A stretch of DNA of 64,000 nucleotides from Stenotrophomonas rhizophila. Lineage in GTDB: Bacteria > Pseudomonadota > Gammaproteobacteria > Xanthomonadales > Xanthomonadaceae. The position numbers and the translations under genes are program-made. The stretch's first letter is position 1. Each line of letters begins with the position of its first letter. The stretch spans positions 985,605-1,049,604 of the forward strand of contig NZ_CP007597.1 of the NCBI RefSeq assembly GCF_000661955.1, written 5' to 3'. The notes under the pieces were generated by a model. The model had not been told where the DNA came from and did not search any database. It worked only from the letters and a program-made list of their open reading frames with translations. Shown in pieces: positions 54,383 to 62,714 of this stretch.

Positions 54383-56017
54383 ATGGCTTCGATCCGCATC
54401 GCGATGGCGCAGTTTGATTTCCCGGTAGGCGCCGTGGCGCAGAACACCGACAACATCATCGCCATGATCGCCGAGGCGCGCGATGAGTACGGCGCCGAAC
54501 TGGTGGTGTTTCCGGAACTGGCCATCAGCGGCTACCCGCCGGAAGACCTGCTGCTGCGCCCGGGCTTCCTGTACGACTGCGAGCAGGCACTCAAGCGCAT
54601 TGCCGCGGCCACCCACGGCATTGCCGCCGTGGTAGGCTGGCCGCAGGCCACCGGCTCGGTGGTGTACAACGCCGCCAGCGTGCTGCGCGATGGCAAGGTC
54701 GAGCACACCTACCGCAAGCGCGAGCTGCCCAATTACGCGGTGTTCGACGAACGCCGTTACTTCGACGTGGACCCGGACGGCGGCAGCTGCGTGTTCGAGC
54801 TGAAAGGCGTGCCGGTGGGCGTGCTGGTCTGCGAAGACCTGTGGTTCGCCGAGCCGCTGGCCGATACCGTGCGCGAAGGCGCGCAGCTGGTGGTGGTGCC
54901 CAATGCCTCGCCGTACGAGCGTGGCAAGCACGCCCAGCGCGATGCGCTGCTGGCCGAGCGTACGCGCGAGAGCGGGGCGGCCATTGCCTACCTGAACGTG
55001 GTGGGCGGCCAGGACGCGCTGGTGTTCGATGGCGCCTCGGTCGTGGCCGATGGCGACGGCACCGTGCACCCGGCCGCCGCCGCCTTCACCGACCAGTGGC
55101 TGGTGGTGGACTACGACGCCGCCACGCGTCGCTTCATGCCGCGTGAGTGGATCGACGACGGCGATGAAAGCATGGATGCGCTGGCCTGGCGCGCGGTCAC
55201 CCGCGGCATCCAGGACTATTGCCGCAAGAACGGCTTCAAGAAGGTGTGGCTGGGCCTGTCCGGCGGCATCGATTCGGCCCTGGTGCTGGCCATGGCGGTC
55301 GATGCGCTGGGCGCGGACAACGTCACCGCGGTGCGCCTGCCATCGCGCTATACCGCCGGCATGTCCAACGACCTGGCGGCCGAGCAGTGCCGCGCGCTGG
55401 GCGTGAAGCTGGAGGCCGTTTCGATCGAGCCGGTGTTCGAAGGCCTGATGGCCGCGCTGGGGCCGATGTTCGAGGGCCAGGCCGCCGATGTGACCGAGGA
55501 GAACCTGCAGTCCCGCAGCCGCGGGGTGATCCTGATGGCGCTGTCGAACAAGTTCGGCGGGCTGCTGCTGACCACCGGCAACAAGAGCGAGTATGCGGTC
55601 GGCTACGCCACCATCTACGGCGACATGTGCGGTGGCTACGCGCCGCTGAAGGACCTGTACAAGACCGAGGTGTTCGGTCTGTCCAAGTGGCGCAACACCG
55701 TGGGTGGGGCGCCGGTGATCCCGCCGGCGGTGATCAGCCGCCCGCCCTCGGCCGAACTGCGCGACAACCAGACCGACCAGGACTCGCTGCCGGCCTACGA
55801 CGTGCTGGACGGCATCCTGTACCGCTACGTGGACCAGGAGCAGTCGCGCGAGGAGATCGTGGCCGCCGGGTATGCCGCCGAGGTGGTGGACCGTGTGCTG
55901 CGCCTGGTGCGCACCAGCGAATGGAAGCGCCACCAGGCTGCGCCGGGGCCGAAGGTGTCGCGGCGCGCGTTCGGGCGCGAGCGGCGGTACCCGATCAGCA
56001 ACGGGTACAAGGGCTGA
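54383..56017 (+). CDS. nadE: Glutamine-dependent NAD+ synthetase
   Basis: 544 aa, two-domain form. The N-terminal nitrilase-like glutaminase domain has the Glu45-Lys112-Cys150 triad (VVFPELAISGYPP, YRKRELPNY, VLVCEDLWF); the C-terminal synthetase domain has the PP-loop LGLSGGIDSALVLAMA and GNKSEYAVGYATIYGDMCGG. It amidates nicotinic acid adenine dinucleotide with glutamine-derived ammonia and ATP, the last step of NAD+ synthesis. Start at 54383 is the conserved MASIRIAMAQFDF. Two SMAG units and an IS3 element follow it. Confidence 0.96.
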   Translation: MASIRIAMAQFDFPVGAVAQNTDNIIAMIAEARDEYGAELVVFPELAISGYPPEDLLLRPGFLYDCEQALKRIAAATHGIAAVVGWPQATGSVVYNAASVLRDGKVEHTYRKRELPNYAVFDERRYFDVDPDGGSCVFELKGVPVGVLVCEDLWFAEPLADTVREGAQLVVVPNASPYERGKHAQRDALLAERTRESGAAIAYLNVVGGQDALVFDGASVVADGDGTVHPAAAAFTDQWLVVDYDAATRRFMPREWIDDGDESMDALAWRAVTRGIQDYCRKNGFKKVWLGLSGGIDSALVLAMAVDALGADNVTAVRLPSRYTAGMSNDLAAEQCRALGVKLEAVSIEPVFEGLMAALGPMFEGQAADVTEENLQSRSRGVILMALSNKFGGLLLTTGNKSEYAVGYATIYGDMCGGYAPLKDLYKTEVFGLSKWRNTVGGAPVIPPAVISRPPSAELRDNQTDQDSLPAYDVLDGILYRYVDQEQSREEIVAAGYAAEVVDRVLRLVRTSEWKRHQAAPGPKVSRRAFGRERRYPISNGYKG

Positions 56018-56027
56018 CGGGCGATCG

Positions 56028-56086
56028 GCCCGACCAACGGTCGGGCGCTACCGGCCATTCCCGGTAGGTGCCGACCGTTGGTCGGC
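56028..56086. repeat. Two SMAG palindromes, heads facing each other
   Basis: Minus unit 56028-56051 and plus unit 56064-56086, separated by 12 bp, so the GTAG heads point inward, unlike the outward pairs elsewhere. They lie between the nadE stop and the IS element. Confidence 0.75.
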
Positions 56087-56144
56087 ATGGTCCCTGACCC
56101 GTCCTGCCATAGGTTGACACCTGTGGCGGATGAATCGGCCGCCG

Positions 56145-57026
56145 TCAGGCGGCCAAGGACGCCCGATGCACTGCATCGGGCGTCTGCATTTTAAGGGACA
56201 GGTGCGGCCGCTCGGCGTTATAGATCGCCACCGACTCGGCCACCATCTGCCGTGCCTGCGCCAGGTCCCGAGGGCGATGCAGCAGGAATTCGCCTTTCAA
56301 GATCCCATTTACCCGTTCTGCCAACGCATTCTGGTAGCAGTCGTAGCCGTCGGTCATCGAGCAGGTTACGCCGTGCGCGGCGTGGATCTTCTGGTAGTAA
56401 TCCGAGCAGTATTGGATACCTCGATCGGAGTGGTGGACCAGTTGTTGACGCGTTTTTCGTCCTTTCAGCGCCATCTGCAACGCCTGGGCAACCTGCTCGG
56501 TCTGCAGCGTGTCGTGCACACTCCAGCCAACGATCTTGCGTGACCAAGCATCCGTAATCAGGCTCAGATAGACGAATTTCCCTTGCGTTGGCAGGTAGGT
56601 GATGTCGGCGACCCACACCTGCTCGCAGCCGGTGGGTACCACGCGCCCCTCGCCAGCTTTGAGCAGGTTGGGGTGCCGCCGGAAGCGGTGATGGCTGTTG
56701 GTTGTCTTGTGATATGCGCGCCGCATGGGCACCAGGAGCCGGGCATCACGAAGGACACCAAACAGGCGGTCCCGCCCCATCGCTATCCCCGATGCCTGCA
56801 GTGCCGGCCTGATCAGACCGTGGAGCTTGCGGGTGCCGATGCGTGGCTGACGGGCCCGATAGCCACCCACCAAGGCGATCGCCCGCGCGCCCTCGACCAG
56901 CTGCTGTTGTTGGCGATGGCCGGCTTTGTAGTACGCCTGCCGACTAATGCCGAAATGTCGGCAAGCCCTTGCCACGCTTAGGCCTTGGAGGCGCCCTTGC
57001 GTGAGGACTTGCCGGAAGGCTTTTTT
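56145..57026 (-). CDS. IS3-family transposase catalytic part (OrfB, made as OrfAB fusion)
   Basis: 293 codons from the frameshift point to the stop. HTH-like segment (LSVARACRHFGISRQAYYK), then the integrase core with the three catalytic acids in VWVADITYLPT, VHHSDRGIQY and NALAERVNGILKGEF (DDE). The frame lacks a good start of its own near the 5' end and is -1 relative to orfA, so it is expected as a fusion through the A AAA AAG site. No internal stop or frameshift damage is seen. Confidence 0.9.
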   Translation of the reverse strand, partial: KKAFRQVLTQGRLQGLSVARACRHFGISRQAYYKAGHRQQQQLVEGARAIALVGGYRARQPRIGTRKLHGLIRPALQASGIAMGRDRLFGVLRDARLLVPMRRAYHKTTNSHHRFRRHPNLLKAGEGRVVPTGCEQVWVADITYLPTQGKFVYLSLITDAWSRKIVGWSVHDTLQTEQVAQALQMALKGRKTRQQLVHHSDRGIQYCSDYYQKIHAAHGVTCSMTDGYDCYQNALAERVNGILKGEFLLHRPRDLAQARQMVAESVAIYNAERPHLSLKMQTPDAVHRASLAA

Positions 57027-57379
57027 ACGATGCGTACCCCGTAGTCCTCTTTGAGGACATCGACGATGGCTTCGAAAAGCTGCGCTTTCTCGTTGGCTTC
57101 CCGCAGTTGCACCTGCAAGGCCTTGATCTGTTGTTCCGGCGTCAGCGGCTTGCCCGCCCCGCTTTTGGGTGAAGTGGTCATGGGGGCAGATGATGCACCA
57201 CCCGACCAGTCCTGCCGACCATGTCGGCGAAGCCACTTCAGCACGGTACTGCTGCCTTGGATGCCGTATCGATCCTGGGCCTGACGATAGGTCAGCTCCC
57301 CACGCTCGATCTGGTCGACCACCGCCAATTTGAAGGCCAGCGAGTAATCCCGCTGGCTGCGCCTGAGTGTTGAATCCAT
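56978..57379 (-). CDS. IS3-family transposase OrfA
   Basis: 133 aa. Helix-turn-helix DNA-binding protein (YSLAFKLAVVDQIERGELTY, RYGIQGSSTVLKWLRRHG) followed by a leucine-zipper segment (LTPEQQIKALQVQLREANEK AQ region) that mediates oligomerisation. Binds the element ends; alone it usually acts as a regulator, while the OrfAB frameshift product is the transposase. ATG at 57379, 54 bp inside the right end. Confidence 0.92.
   Translation of the reverse strand: MDSTLRRSQRDYSLAFKLAVVDQIERGELTYRQAQDRYGIQGSSTVLKWLRRHGRQDWSGGASSAPMTTSPKSGAGKPLTPEQQIKALQVQLREANEKAQLFEAIVDVLKEDYGVRIVKKPSGKSSRKGASKA
57020..57026 (-). other. Programmed -1 frameshift site A AAA AAG
   Basis: On the minus strand orfA reads GTA AAA AAG; slipping back one base gives AAA AAA GCC, entering the orfB frame. 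This is the standard IS3-family slippery heptamer. Confidence 0.88.
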
Positions 57380-57441
57380 TGAACATTCCTCTTCCTGTGG
57401 GAAAAGGTGTCAACTCAATTCAGGACGGGTCACCCAAAACA

Positions 57442-57467
57442 AAAAAGGCCCCTTTCGGGGCCTTTTT
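57442..57467. terminator. Bidirectional intrinsic terminator
   Basis: AAAAAGGCCCC / GGGGCCTTTTT with a short loop and A- and T-runs, directly after the bamD stop and at the right edge of the IS. It was probably shared by nadE and bamD before the insertion. Confidence 0.88.
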
Positions 57468-57468
57468 A

Positions 57469-58353
57469 TTATTTGCGTTCCATCTTGGCGTTGCGCTGCC
57501 CGGTGCTGGCGGACTTCTCGCCGGCGAAGGGGTTCAGCTTGCGCACCATCCACGGGTACTTCGGCCAGTTGCCCTGCAGCCAGGGGTGCTCGGGCTGGTT
57601 CAGCTCCAGCACGCGGCGGGCGTCGTCGGCCAGGGTCTTGTTGCCCAGGCGGGTGTAGGCCTCGCCCAGGGTGGCCACGGCGTCGTACTGGAAGGCGCTC
57701 TGCGGGTAGGTTTCCAGCAGGTAGTTGGCACGACCCGCTGCCGATACCCAGGCCTGGCGGCGCAGGTAGTACAGGGCGTTGTCCAGCTCGTGCTGGGCGA
57801 ACACGTCGCGCAGCTCGATCATGCGCTGGCGCGCGTCGGCGGCGTAACGGCTGTTGGGGTAACGGTCGACGACGATATTGAAGTCGGCGTAGGCCTGGTG
57901 CGGGGTGGACAGGTCGCGGCGGCTCGGGTCGAGCGCCCATACCCGGCGCAGGAACACCGTATTGCGGTTGCCGTTGGACAGGCCGCGCAGGTAGTACATG
58001 TAGGCGATGTTGCGGTGGGTCGGGTAGGTCCGGATGAAGCGGTCCACGCTGGACACCGCGTCATCGTGCTTGCCGGCCTTGTACTGGGCGTAGGCGGTTT
58101 CGATCATCGCCTGCTCGGTGTACGGGCCATACGGGTACTGGGCGATCAGGCGGCGGAAGTTGGCTTCGGCCCCGCTCCAGTTGCCGCCTTCCATCAGGCG
58201 GTGGCTCTTCTCGTAGATCTGTTCGACCGGCAGGCCTTCGTCCGGATTGTCACCTTTGGTGCCGCGGTGGCAGCCAGTGGCGACGAGGGCCAGGACCAGC
58301 AGCAGGGCGGCGGTGCGGACGGGCGCGGACAGCAAAGAAGAGCGTCGGATCAT
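57469..58353 (-). CDS. bamD: Outer-membrane assembly lipoprotein BamD
   Basis: 294 aa. Essential lipoprotein of the BAM complex that folds outer-membrane proteins. Lipobox LVATGC with Cys28, then five TPR-like repeats (EKSHRLMEGGNWSGAEANFR, YKAGKHDDAVSSVDRFIRTYP, RYPNSRYAADARQRM, YLLETYPQSAFQYDA). Start at 58353 is set by the lipoprotein signal. The C-terminal 45 residues after the last TPR are a typical Xanthomonadaceae extension. Divergent from rluD, as in most gammaproteobacteria. Confidence 0.95.
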   Translation of the reverse strand: MIRRSSLLSAPVRTAALLLVLALVATGCHRGTKGDNPDEGLPVEQIYEKSHRLMEGGNWSGAEANFRRLIAQYPYGPYTEQAMIETAYAQYKAGKHDDAVSSVDRFIRTYPTHRNIAYMYYLRGLSNGNRNTVFLRRVWALDPSRRDLSTPHQAYADFNIVVDRYPNSRYAADARQRMIELRDVFAQHELDNALYYLRRQAWVSAAGRANYLLETYPQSAFQYDAVATLGEAYTRLGNKTLADDARRVLELNQPEHPWLQGNWPKYPWMVRKLNPFAGEKSASTGQRNAKMERK

Positions 58354-58469
58354 GGGGTCAGGGCGGGACGCGGCTGGAATACGAAGGGTCGATGATAGCC
58401 TAGTGGCCTGTCCTGCGACTGAAAGTGGTCGACGGGACCCCAAATTTGTCTCCCAGCGGTGCTTTCCCC

Positions 58470-59465
58470 ATGTCCGATAACGCTTCCGAATCCGAATCCC
58501 CCCGCCAGGCCGTGGTGCCCGATACCGCCGCTGGACGGCGCTTCGACGCCGTCCTGGCCGAGCTGTTCCCTGAATTCTCCCGGTCCAAGCTGACCGAGTG
58601 GATCAAGTCCGGGGACGTCCTGCTGGACGGCCAGACCGTGCGCGGGCGCGACCCGGTGCGGGGCGGCGAGGTGGCCAGCCTGCATGTCGTGCTTGACACC
58701 CAGACCCATGCCGAGCCGGAAGACATCCCGCTGGAGGTGCTGTACGAGGACGAGCACGTGTTCGTCATCAACAAGCCGGTCGGGCTGGTGGTCCACCCCG
58801 GTGCGGGCAACCCCACCGGCACGCTGGTCAACGCACTGCTGTTCCGCGACCCCTCGCTGTCGGTACTGCCGCGCGCGGGCATCGTGCACCGCCTGGACAA
58901 GGACACCAGCGGGGTGATGGTGATTGCCCGCACGATCCAGGCGCAGACCGCGCTGGTCGAGCAGCTGTCGGCGCGCGAAGTGCACCGCCAATACCTCGCC
59001 ATCGTGGTGGGCGCGCTGGTATCCGGTGGCACCGCCGATGCGGCCATCGACCGCCATCCGCGCGACCGCGTGCGCATGGCCGTGCGTGAAGACGGCAAGG
59101 ACGCGATCACCCATTACCGCCTGCGGGAGCGCTTCCGTGCGCACACCGCGCTGGAATGCCGCCTGGAAACCGGCCGCACCCACCAGATCCGCGTGCACAT
59201 GGCGCACCTGCGCCACCCGATCATCGGCGACCAGCTGTACGGCGGCGCGCTGAAGCTGCCCAAGGGTGCCAGCGATGAACTGGTTGCGCAGCTGCGCGGC
59301 TTCAAGCGCCAGGCGCTGCACGCCGAAACGCTGGAGTTCGTGCACCCCATCACCGGTGAGACCATCACCAACAGCGCGCCGCCGCCGGCGGACATGCTGG
59401 CCCTGCTGCAGGCGCTGCGCGAAGACAGCAAGCGCTTCGCCGAGCTGGAACGCGGGCGTCGCTGA
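58470..59465 (+). CDS. rluD: 23S rRNA pseudouridine synthase RluD
   Basis: 331 aa. Converts U1911, U1915 and U1917 (E. coli numbering) in helix 69 of 23S rRNA to pseudouridine. N-terminal S4 domain ([24 protein letters not shown]), catalytic HRLDKDTSG with Asp143, [19 protein letters not shown] and the C-terminal [11 protein letters not shown]. Start at 58470 (MSDNASESE). The TGA overlaps the ATG of pgeF by one base, the classic rluD-yfiH coupling. Confidence 0.96.
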   Translation: MSDNASESESPRQAVVPDTAAGRRFDAVLAELFPEFSRSKLTEWIKSGDVLLDGQTVRGRDPVRGGEVASLHVVLDTQTHAEPEDIPLEVLYEDEHVFVINKPVGLVVHPGAGNPTGTLVNALLFRDPSLSVLPRAGIVHRLDKDTSGVMVIARTIQAQTALVEQLSAREVHRQYLAIVVGALVSGGTADAAIDRHPRDRVRMAVREDGKDAITHYRLRERFRAHTALECRLETGRTHQIRVHMAHLRHPIIGDQLYGGALKLPKGASDELVAQLRGFKRQALHAETLEFVHPITGETITNSAPPPADMLALLQALREDSKRFAELERGRR

Positions 59466-60244
59466 TGCCAACGCCGGTTCCGCTGCTGGCGGCCGACTGG
59501 CCTGCGCCTGCCGGGGTACAGGCGGGTACCACCCTGCGCTACGGCGCGGGTGGGTCGGTGCCGCCGTTCGATCAGTTCAACATGGGCAACCGCTATGCCG
59601 CCGAGGGCGACGACCCGGCCCAGGTGCAGCGCAACCGTGACCTGCTGCAGGTCGGCCTGGCCCTGCCGTCGGCGCCGCACTGGCTGCGCCAGGTGCACGG
59701 CACCACGGTGCTGCGGTTCAACGCTGCGCCCACCGCGCAGGGCGTGGAGACCGAGCCGACCGCCGATGCGGCGGTCACCTCGGTGCCCGGCGTGGTGCTG
59801 GCGATCCTGACCGCCGACTGCCTGCCGGTGGTGCTGGCCGCCCGCGATGGCAGCGAGATCGGCGCGGCCCATGCCGGGTGGCGCGGCCTGGCCGACGGCA
59901 TGCTGGAAGCCACCGTGGCCGCCATGCGCACCCCGGCGGCCCAGCTGCAGGCGTGGCTGGGGCCGGCCGCCGGCCCGGCCCATTACGAGGTGGGCGAGGA
60001 CGTATTTGCCGCCTTCGTCGAACGCGACGCGGGCGCCGAAGCGGCGTTCGTGGCCACCCGCCCGGGGCATTGGAAGGTGGACCTGTACGCGCTGGCCCGG
60101 CGCCGCCTGCACAGCGTGGGGGTCGACCCGGCGCAGATCAGCGGCGGCCAGCTGTGCAGCATCGATGACCCGCAGCGGTTCTACTCGCACCGGCGCGACC
60201 GCCGTACCGGGCGCATGGCGACCCTGGCCTGGATGGCGCGCTGA
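59465..60244 (+). CDS. pgeF: Peptidoglycan editing factor / purine nucleoside phosphorylase (YfiH)
   Basis: 259 aa. YfiH/LACC1-family enzyme: cleaves purine nucleosides and, in E. coli, keeps serine out of the second peptidoglycan position. Zinc ligands are the His in RQVHGTTV, Cys in LTADCLPVV and His in AAHAGWRGLADG. FDQFNMGNR near the N terminus is also conserved. Coupled to rluD by a one-base overlap and followed after 4 bp by a DCC-family gene. Confidence 0.93.
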   Translation: MPTPVPLLAADWPAPAGVQAGTTLRYGAGGSVPPFDQFNMGNRYAAEGDDPAQVQRNRDLLQVGLALPSAPHWLRQVHGTTVLRFNAAPTAQGVETEPTADAAVTSVPGVVLAILTADCLPVVLAARDGSEIGAAHAGWRGLADGMLEATVAAMRTPAAQLQAWLGPAAGPAHYEVGEDVFAAFVERDAGAEAAFVATRPGHWKVDLYALARRRLHSVGVDPAQISGGQLCSIDDPQRFYSHRRDRRTGRMATLAWMAR

Positions 60245-60248
60245 GCCC

Positions 60249-60680
60249 ATGGACCGCACCCCCGCCGACGTCAACCGCAGTGCCGACCACGCGGTGATCG
60301 TGTTCGACGGGGTCTGCGCGCTGTGCAGCCGCTGGGTGCGGTTCCTGCTGCGCTTCGACCGGCAGGGGCGCTACCGGTTCGCGGCGATGCAGGGCAGCCA
60401 CGGCCGTGCGCTGCTGCAGCAGCACGGGCTCGACCCGGACGATCCGCTGTCGTTCCTGTTGCTGGAGAACGGCCAGGCCTGGACCGATACCGACGCGATC
60501 CTACGGGTGTTGGCCGGGCTTGGCGGTGCCTGGCGGCTGACGGCCGTGCTGCGGCTGTTGCCTTCGGGCTGGCGCGATCGCGCCTACCGCGCGCTGGCGC
60601 GCAACCGCTACCGCTGGTTCGGTCGGCATGACAGCTGTTACCTGCCGGCGCCCGGACAGGCCGGGCGATTCCTCGACTGA
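60249..60680 (+). CDS. DCC-family (DUF393) thiol-disulfide oxidoreductase-like protein
   Basis: 143 aa. Contains the DCC motif FDGVCALCSRWVRFLLRFD (Asp, Cys, Cys) that gives the family its name, a FAAMQGSHG segment and AYRALARNRYRWFGRHDSC near the end. The fold is thioredoxin-like and a redox role is assumed for the family, but no substrate is established. Third gene of rluD-pgeF-this; the ATG stands 4 bp after the pgeF stop. Confidence 0.88.
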   Translation: MDRTPADVNRSADHAVIVFDGVCALCSRWVRFLLRFDRQGRYRFAAMQGSHGRALLQQHGLDPDDPLSFLLLENGQAWTDTDAILRVLAGLGGAWRLTAVLRLLPSGWRDRAYRALARNRYRWFGRHDSCYLPAPGQAGRFLD

Positions 60681-60687
60681 GCCGGTT

Positions 60688-62025
60688 TCACCGGTCCTGC
60701 CAGGCCACGGCAACAGCGGTCCCTGCGTCGCGCTCCGGCGCACGCACCGTGTAGGTGATCCGTCGATTGCGTGCGCGTCCTGCATCGTCGCGGTTGTCGG
60801 CGACCGGGTACTGCTGCCCGAGGCCGGTGGCGACCAGCATCGAGGCCGGTACGCCGCGTTCCTGCAGTGCCTGCACCACCGCCGCGGCGCGCTGTTGGCT
60901 CAGCAGCAGGCTGGCGTCGGCGTGGCCGGTGCTGTCGGTGTGCGCGGCCACTTCGATGCGCGTGCTCGCCGGCAGCAGCGTCAGTGCGGCCGCCACGGCA
61001 TCCACGGTGTCGGCACTGTCGCCGGTCAGCGCCGCCGAGCCTGCACGGAACTTCAGGGTGGTCCGGTTCAACGCCTCCACCACCGTGGTGGCCTCGGCAT
61101 GCGCAGGCAGGGTGGCCAGCGCGGCCAGTCCCGGTCCCCACAACCCGGTGGTCTGCAGGTCGGCGAAGTGGTGGCGGAGCAGCCGGGATACCTCCAGGCG
61201 CTGCTCGGCGACCATCGCCGAGGTATCCACCCGCAATGCATCGCCGTTGAAGTCCAGCAACAATCCGTCGCCTTCCAGCTGCGCAATGCGGGCGGAAAGC
61301 CGGTCCAGCCAGCGTGGAGGGCGGGTGGCAGGATCCAGCTCGATCCCGCCGCGCACGTTGTCGCGCCCATACAGGGCGGTGAGCGCATTCCAGACCTGGC
61401 GGCGGGCGGCCTCGCTGGGCAGGCGCCCCTGCACCAGGAGGCGGTCGCCGTACTGGTGCATCGACAGCCGCGCATCGCGTTGTTCGGTGATGACCGGGGC
61501 CACCCAGTGTGGCGCGCGGATCTTCAGGTGCAGCCAGGTGGTGAACCCGATCAGCACGACGCCGGCCAGCATCCACAGCATGCCGCGCAGGGCCAGGCCC
61601 TGCACCGTGCGCGCCGGGGCGGGCGTGAGTCCCCGTGGGCGATGCAGGCCCGCAGGACCGAGTGCAGCGGCGCGCACAGGGCCGGACGCGCTGGCCAGCG
61701 CGACCAGGCCGGGCAGCAGCTCGCAGGCGATTACCCGGAACGTGCCGGGCGGAAAGCCGGCCCGGCGTGCCATCGTGACCAGCGCATGGGTGCGGACGGC
61801 GTGCTCCAGTTCGCTTGCCAGCACGGGGCGGGAGGGTTCGGTCGGTCGCTGCCAGCTACGGAACTGGGCGCCCAGCCCGGCCTGCTCGAACTGTTGCGCC
61901 AGGCCGTCCAGGCCCAGCGGGTGCGACGCGATCCAGCCGGCCAGCACGTTCACTACGCTGCGGGCGCGGTAGCCCAGCTCCAGTCGTGCGGCGGCATCAT
62001 TGATGAAACGGTCGAGCGCTGACAT
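60688..62025 (-). CDS. YidB-like / BON / OmpA-domain membrane protein
   Basis: 445 aa, three recognisable parts. Residues 1-115 resemble YidB/DUF937 (FINDAAARLELGYRARSVVN, WIASHPLGLDGLAQQFEQAG). A membrane helix (GMLWMLAGVVLIGFTTWLHL) near 165 is followed by two BON-like domains (LSMHQYGDRLLVQGRLP). The C-terminal 115 residues are an OmpA peptidoglycan-binding domain (LKFRAGSAALT, HTDSTGHADASLLLSQQRA, GRARNRRITYTV). It would tie the inner membrane to the cell wall. Start at 62025 uses AAGGGGAT upstream; ATG 62034 is too close to it. Converges on the DCC gene (7-bp gap). Function unknown. Confidence 0.8.
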   Translation of the reverse strand: MSALDRFINDAAARLELGYRARSVVNVLAGWIASHPLGLDGLAQQFEQAGLGAQFRSWQRPTEPSRPVLASELEHAVRTHALVTMARRAGFPPGTFRVIACELLPGLVALASASGPVRAAALGPAGLHRPRGLTPAPARTVQGLALRGMLWMLAGVVLIGFTTWLHLKIRAPHWVAPVITEQRDARLSMHQYGDRLLVQGRLPSEAARRQVWNALTALYGRDNVRGGIELDPATRPPRWLDRLSARIAQLEGDGLLLDFNGDALRVDTSAMVAEQRLEVSRLLRHHFADLQTTGLWGPGLAALATLPAHAEATTVVEALNRTTLKFRAGSAALTGDSADTVDAVAAALTLLPASTRIEVAAHTDSTGHADASLLLSQQRAAAVVQALQERGVPASMLVATGLGQQYPVADNRDDAGRARNRRITYTVRAPERDAGTAVAVAWQDR

Positions 62026-62714
62026 GCAATCCATCCCCTTGAATGAACCGTGCACGCGACGGTGCACGAACCGGCCCATGCGATATGGATGGGCTCTTGG
62101 GGGCGTCACTTTGGTCAGGGACCGTCAATGCGAAATGAAATTTCGCGCGTGCTTTCGTCTCTGCGTGCCGTAGCGGGATCGCGATAAACGAGGTCTATTG
62201 CCGCAAGGCGTTGTGCAGCCGACGATTGCGTCGTGAGGCGCGTTGATTGCGACATCCGGCGGGACGATGGCCGCGCGCTGGACGACTTGTTTCATCTGCA
62301 ATCAATTCGTGCGGAAAGCGTCATCTGTTGCGCGGTGCCCGTTGGTCGATACGAATAAGTTGGTGGGTGTCGATGGCCGGCCGGCACGAACAATCCGGTG
62401 GGTGCCGATGGTCGGCCGGCGAACAACCCGGTAGAGCCGACCGTTGGTCGGCTGCACCGCGCAATGCGCGGTGCATGCATCGGGTATCGCGGCGCCGGGA
62501 GGAAGGGCAGCCGACCAACGGTCGGCTCTACGAGTAAGGAATCAACATTGCGCCGGGTGACGATACGAACACCCCGGTAGAGCCGACCATTGGTCGGCTG
62601 CACCGCGCAAGGCGCGGCGCGTGCATCCATCAGGTATCGCGGCGCTGGGAGGGAGGGCAGCCGACCAACGGTCGGCTCTACCCCTGAGGGGCCCGCATTG
62701 CACTGGGTCCGCCC
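62026..62714. other. Long spacer rich in palindromes
   Basis: 689 bp without a supported gene. Near the OmpA gene is a perfect small palindrome GCGAAATGAAATTTCGC (62130-62146), possibly an operator. From 62350 come degenerate GTAG-type stems, then the duplicated SMAG module at 62431-62681, which ends 33 bp before the otsA stop. Confidence 0.6.
62431..62681. repeat. Duplicated module of paired SMAG palindromes
   Basis: Module 1 (62431-62531) and module 2 (62577-62681) each hold a plus-strand GTAGAGCCGACC unit at the left (62431-62455; 62577-62601) and a minus-strand unit at the right (62507-62531; 62657-62681). The roughly 50-bp centres (CACCGCGCAA..., TATCGCGGCG...) are also alike, with scattered changes, so the whole module was copied as a piece. 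Confidence 0.85.

Larger units (their letters stand above)
56095..57432 (-). mobile_element. Complete IS3-family insertion sequence (1338 bp)
   Basis: Terminal inverted repeats of 28 bp: outer TGACCCGTCCTG identical at both ends, a 6-bp variable part, then GTTGACACCT identical at both ends. The element begins TG and ends CA and is flanked by CCC on both sides, a 3-bp target duplication. It carries orfA and orfB in overlapping frames with a frameshift site, and an intact DDE triad, so it may still be active. Inserted between nadE with its SMAG pair and the terminator at 57442. Confidence 0.93.

Noticed and set aside
56145..57413. Single 422-codon transposase frame
   Set aside because: Its first 129 codons are the out-of-frame shadow of orfA; the true product arises by -1 frameshifting at 57020-57026.
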